6,133 nucleotides of DNA. Source: UPXZ01 sp035402725. Lineage in GTDB: Bacteria; Bacteroidota; Bacteroidia; Bacteroidales; Paludibacteraceae. A program made the translations under genes and the position numbers. Below the pieces are notes generated by a model. The model worked only from the letters and a program-made list of their open reading frames with translations. It was not told the DNA's origin and did not search any database. Positions 3,650 through 6,133 of the stretch are shown here, piece by piece (the first letter of the stretch is position 1; every line of letters begins with the position of its first letter). The stretch spans positions 1 to 6,133 of the forward strand of contig DAONDU010000152.1 in assembly GCA_035402725.1 (NCBI GenBank). The letters are read 5' to 3'.

Positions 3650-6133
3650 ATGACAACAGATATAACTTACCTCTCAGACCTTCAGTCGGGAGATGAAGCC
3701 ATTATTACCAAAGTTCTGGGACACGGAGCATTCCGTAAGCGCATTACCGAAATGGGTTTTGTGAAGGGTGAAAAAGTGAGGGTAATCAAGAATGCTCCCC
3801 TGCAGGACCCGGTAGAGTATGAAATCATGGGATACAACGTGTCGCTCCGGCGCAGTGAAGCACGCCTGGTGGAAGTGGTTTCCGTGGAGGAGGCTGCAGG
3901 CCTGGCCGAAGTAAAATTCGAAGGTACCATTGATGAAGAAACCCTCAAGGTCTCGGCGCTGAAAAAAGGCAAAACCATTCGGGTTGCGTTGGTGGGTAAC
4001 CCCAACTGTGGTAAGACAACCCTGTTCAATTATGCTTCCGGATCGCACGAACGCGTGGGCAATTACAGCGGTGTTACGGTTGATGCCAAAGAAGCCGTCA
4101 TGAAAAAGGACGATTACACCTTCAAAATCTACGATTTGCCCGGAACCTATTCCATCACTGAATATTCTCCCGAAGAACTTTATGTCCGCACACACATTAC
4201 CGAGAGCAATCCCGATATTGTGGTAAACGTGGTGGATGCCTCCAACCTGAAACGCAACCTTTTCCTCACCACGCAGCTGATTGATATGAATATCAAGGTG
4301 GTCATAGCTTTGAACATGTACGACGAGCTCGAGAAGAAGAATGTGAAGTTTGATTATGACAGTCTGGGACAAATGATCGGAATTCCGATAATCCCTACCG
4401 TAGCATCGAAAGGAAAAGGAATTGATGAATTATTCTCCAAGCTGATTGATGTGTACGAAGACCGTGATGAAAGCGTGCGGCATATTCATATTAATTATGG
4501 TCAGCTAATCGAAGAAGCCCTGAAAGAAATTCAGGATGAAATCTGGAAAAATCCCGAGATAACCGACAAATTGTCGTCCCGTTACGTCGCCGTTAAGTTG
4601 CTCGAAACAGATAAGACCACCCTCAGACAGCTCGAAAAATTCGCTAATTACAATACAATTAAAGATAAAGCTCAAAAGGCAGTACAGAAACTTGAAAAGG
4701 AATACGGTGAGAAATCGGAAACGATTATTACCGATGCCAAGTATGGTTTTATCGACGGAGCGCTAAAGGAAACCCTGATCGTACCCCGTAAGGACAAACG
4801 GGCAGTAAAACGGGAACTGGACGATATACTCACCCATAAGTTCTGGGGATTTCCCATCTTTTTGTTCCTGATGTGGCTTATGTTTCAGGCTACCTTTACC
4901 CTCGGCAGTTATCCGATGGAATGGATTGACGCCGGAGTAAGTCTGTTGCATGACTGGCTGCAAACGTCGATGGCAGAAGGTCCACTGCACGATTTACTGG
5001 TCGATGGTATTATCGGCGGGGTAGGAGGTGTGATTGTCTTTTTGCCCAACATACTCATCCTCTTTTTCTTTATCTCCCTGATGGAAGACACCGGATACAT
5101 GGCACGCGCGTCGTTTATCATGGATAAGCTGATGCACAAAATAGGACTGCACGGCAAATCGTTTATTCCGCTCGTGATGGGCTTTGGCTGTAATGTTCCC
5201 GCCATCATGGCTACCCGTACGCTCGATAACAAGAAAGACCGTATATTAACCATGATTATCACGCCGTTCATGTCGTGCAGCGCCCGCCTTCCGGTGTACG
5301 TGCTGCTTATATCGGCAATCTTTCCAACCAATCAGGGGCTGGTGCTGTTCTCCATTTACGTTATTGGCATAGTGCTGGCGGTACTTACCGCCCTGGTAAT
5401 GAAACGCGTTGCCTTTGCCAAGAAAGAAGTGCCTTTCGTGATGGAATTACCTCCTTACCGCATCCCCACGCTGAAAAACACCACTATCCATATGTGGCAT
5501 AAGGGACAACAATATCTCAGAAAGATGGGAACGGTTATTTTAGTGGCATCCATTCTTATCTGGGCGCTGGGTTATTTCCCCCGTAATGTGGAATACAGCA
5601 AAGATTATGATACGCAGATTGCTTCCGTGCAAACCAATCCTCAACTCAGTGAACTGGAAAAAGAGAACCAGGTATCACATCTGACTGTCGAGCAGGAGGC
5701 CGAACGGCAGGAAAAATCGTATATCGGTCAGCTGGGACATGCCATTGAGCCGGTTATCAGTCCGCTGGGATATGACTGGAAAATGGGTGTTAGCATCATC
5801 ACCGGACTGGCTGCCAAGGAAATTGTGGTAAGCACCATGGGCATTCTCTATCAGGCCGACCTGCAGGCCGATGAAAATTCGGGGACTCTGAAAGCCAATC
5901 TGCACAAGCAAACCCACCTTACGGGTAAACTGAAAGGCCAGAAAGTATTCACGCCTCTTGTCACGTACGGTTTTATGCTTTTTATACTGATTTATTTCCC
6001 GTGCGTGGCAGTCATTGCAGCCATCAAAAAGGAAGCAAATTGGGGTTGGGCAATTTTCACCATGGTTTACACCACTGTTATTGCCTGGATTGTAGCTTTT
6101 GCAACCTATCAGCTGGGGAGTTTGTTTGTGTAA
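3650..6133 (+). CDS. feoAB: FeoA-FeoB fusion, ferrous iron transporter
   Basis: This 827-residue inner-membrane protein imports Fe2+. Residues about 3-77 are a FeoA SH3-like domain (GHGAFRKRITEMGF, then GYNVSLRRSEA). After a linker, the FeoB G domain begins near 110: G1 GNPNCGKTT (116-124), G2 Thr143 in YSGVTVD, G3 DLPGTYS (162-168), G4 NMYD (222-225) and G5 near VASKGKG (251-257). A helical GDP-dissociation-inhibitor-like region follows to about 390. The membrane part (about 398-825) has the two FeoB Gate regions, with GFGCNVPAIMATRT (511-524) and PFMSCSARLPVY (539-550). Cysteines 514, 543 and 785 lie in or near the conserved membrane motifs. A hydrophilic, Glu/Gln-rich stretch at about 645-692 is longer than in E. 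coli FeoB. I chose the ATG at 3650; an in-frame TTG directly before it (3647) would add only one residue. The stop TAA is the last codon of the window, so nothing downstream can be judged. The upstream porin probably shares the transcript. Confidence 0.96.
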   Translation: MTTDITYLSDLQSGDEAIITKVLGHGAFRKRITEMGFVKGEKVRVIKNAPLQDPVEYEIMGYNVSLRRSEARLVEVVSVEEAAGLAEVKFEGTIDEETLKVSALKKGKTIRVALVGNPNCGKTTLFNYASGSHERVGNYSGVTVDAKEAVMKKDDYTFKIYDLPGTYSITEYSPEELYVRTHITESNPDIVVNVVDASNLKRNLFLTTQLIDMNIKVVIALNMYDELEKKNVKFDYDSLGQMIGIPIIPTVASKGKGIDELFSKLIDVYEDRDESVRHIHINYGQLIEEALKEIQDEIWKNPEITDKLSSRYVAVKLLETDKTTLRQLEKFANYNTIKDKAQKAVQKLEKEYGEKSETIITDAKYGFIDGALKETLIVPRKDKRAVKRELDDILTHKFWGFPIFLFLMWLMFQATFTLGSYPMEWIDAGVSLLHDWLQTSMAEGPLHDLLVDGIIGGVGGVIVFLPNILILFFFISLMEDTGYMARASFIMDKLMHKIGLHGKSFIPLVMGFGCNVPAIMATRTLDNKKDRILTMIITPFMSCSARLPVYVLLISAIFPTNQGLVLFSIYVIGIVLAVLTALVMKRVAFAKKEVPFVMELPPYRIPTLKNTTIHMWHKGQQYLRKMGTVILVASILIWALGYFPRNVEYSKDYDTQIASVQTNPQLSELEKENQVSHLTVEQEAERQEKSYIGQLGHAIEPVISPLGYDWKMGVSIITGLAAKEIVVSTMGILYQADLQADENSGTLKANLHKQTHLTGKLKGQKVFTPLVTYGFMLFILIYFPCVAVIAAIKKEANWGWAIFTMVYTTVIAWIVAFATYQLGSLFV

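Noticed and set aside
3674..4372. A 232-codon minus-strand open frame opposite feoAB
   Set aside because: The opposite strand encodes a clearly conserved FeoA plus G domain. The antisense product is rich in His and Phe without recognisable motifs and has no promoter signal.

Overview
The window looks like a chromosomal segment of a Bacteroidota bacterium, probably of the order Bacteroidales or a close relative. Four things suggest this: TAnnTTTG-type -7 promoter elements, A-rich leaders without Shine-Dalgarno sequences, a FeoA-FeoB fusion protein, and a LuxR-type regulator whose HTH domain resembles those common in this phylum. No mobile element, CRISPR array, tRNA or rRNA gene was seen. All recognisable genes are on the + strand.

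Layout. (1) Positions 1-672 hold the C-terminal part of a MeaB/ArgK-type G-protein chaperone of methylmalonyl-CoA mutase, cut by the window edge. A hairpin plus T-rich tail follows at 687-738. (2) Positions about 767-971 contain no convincing protein gene. They have a promoter (TTG-N23-TACCTTTG), a set of nested long-range complementary segments, and a strong stem followed by seven T's. I read this as a small structured RNA of about 200 nt whose rod-and-bubble fold resembles 6S RNA. It could instead be, or also act as, an attenuating leader of the next genes. (3) Positions 1005-1712 and 1709-2317 are a translationally coupled pair: a RIC/YtfE-like hemerythrin di-iron protein with all six expected iron ligands, and a NarL/LuxR-type regulator whose receiver domain has lost its phospho-acceptor aspartate. 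(4) After a 180-base intergenic region with a promoter, a 16-bp palindrome and short repeats come an OprB-like outer-membrane porin (2498-3628) and, 21 bases later, a FeoA-FeoB ferrous iron transporter (3650-6133). The FeoAB stop codon is the last base of the window.

How they fit together (inference). The two gene pairs share an iron and nitrosative/redox theme. The porin-FeoAB pair could form an outer-plus-inner-membrane route for Fe2+. The hemerythrin-regulator pair could sense or repair iron, NO or oxygen stress and control nearby or distant genes without a histidine kinase. The metabolic MeaB gene appears to be a separate upstream unit. The most notable non-coding signal is the structured RNA at about 767-971.
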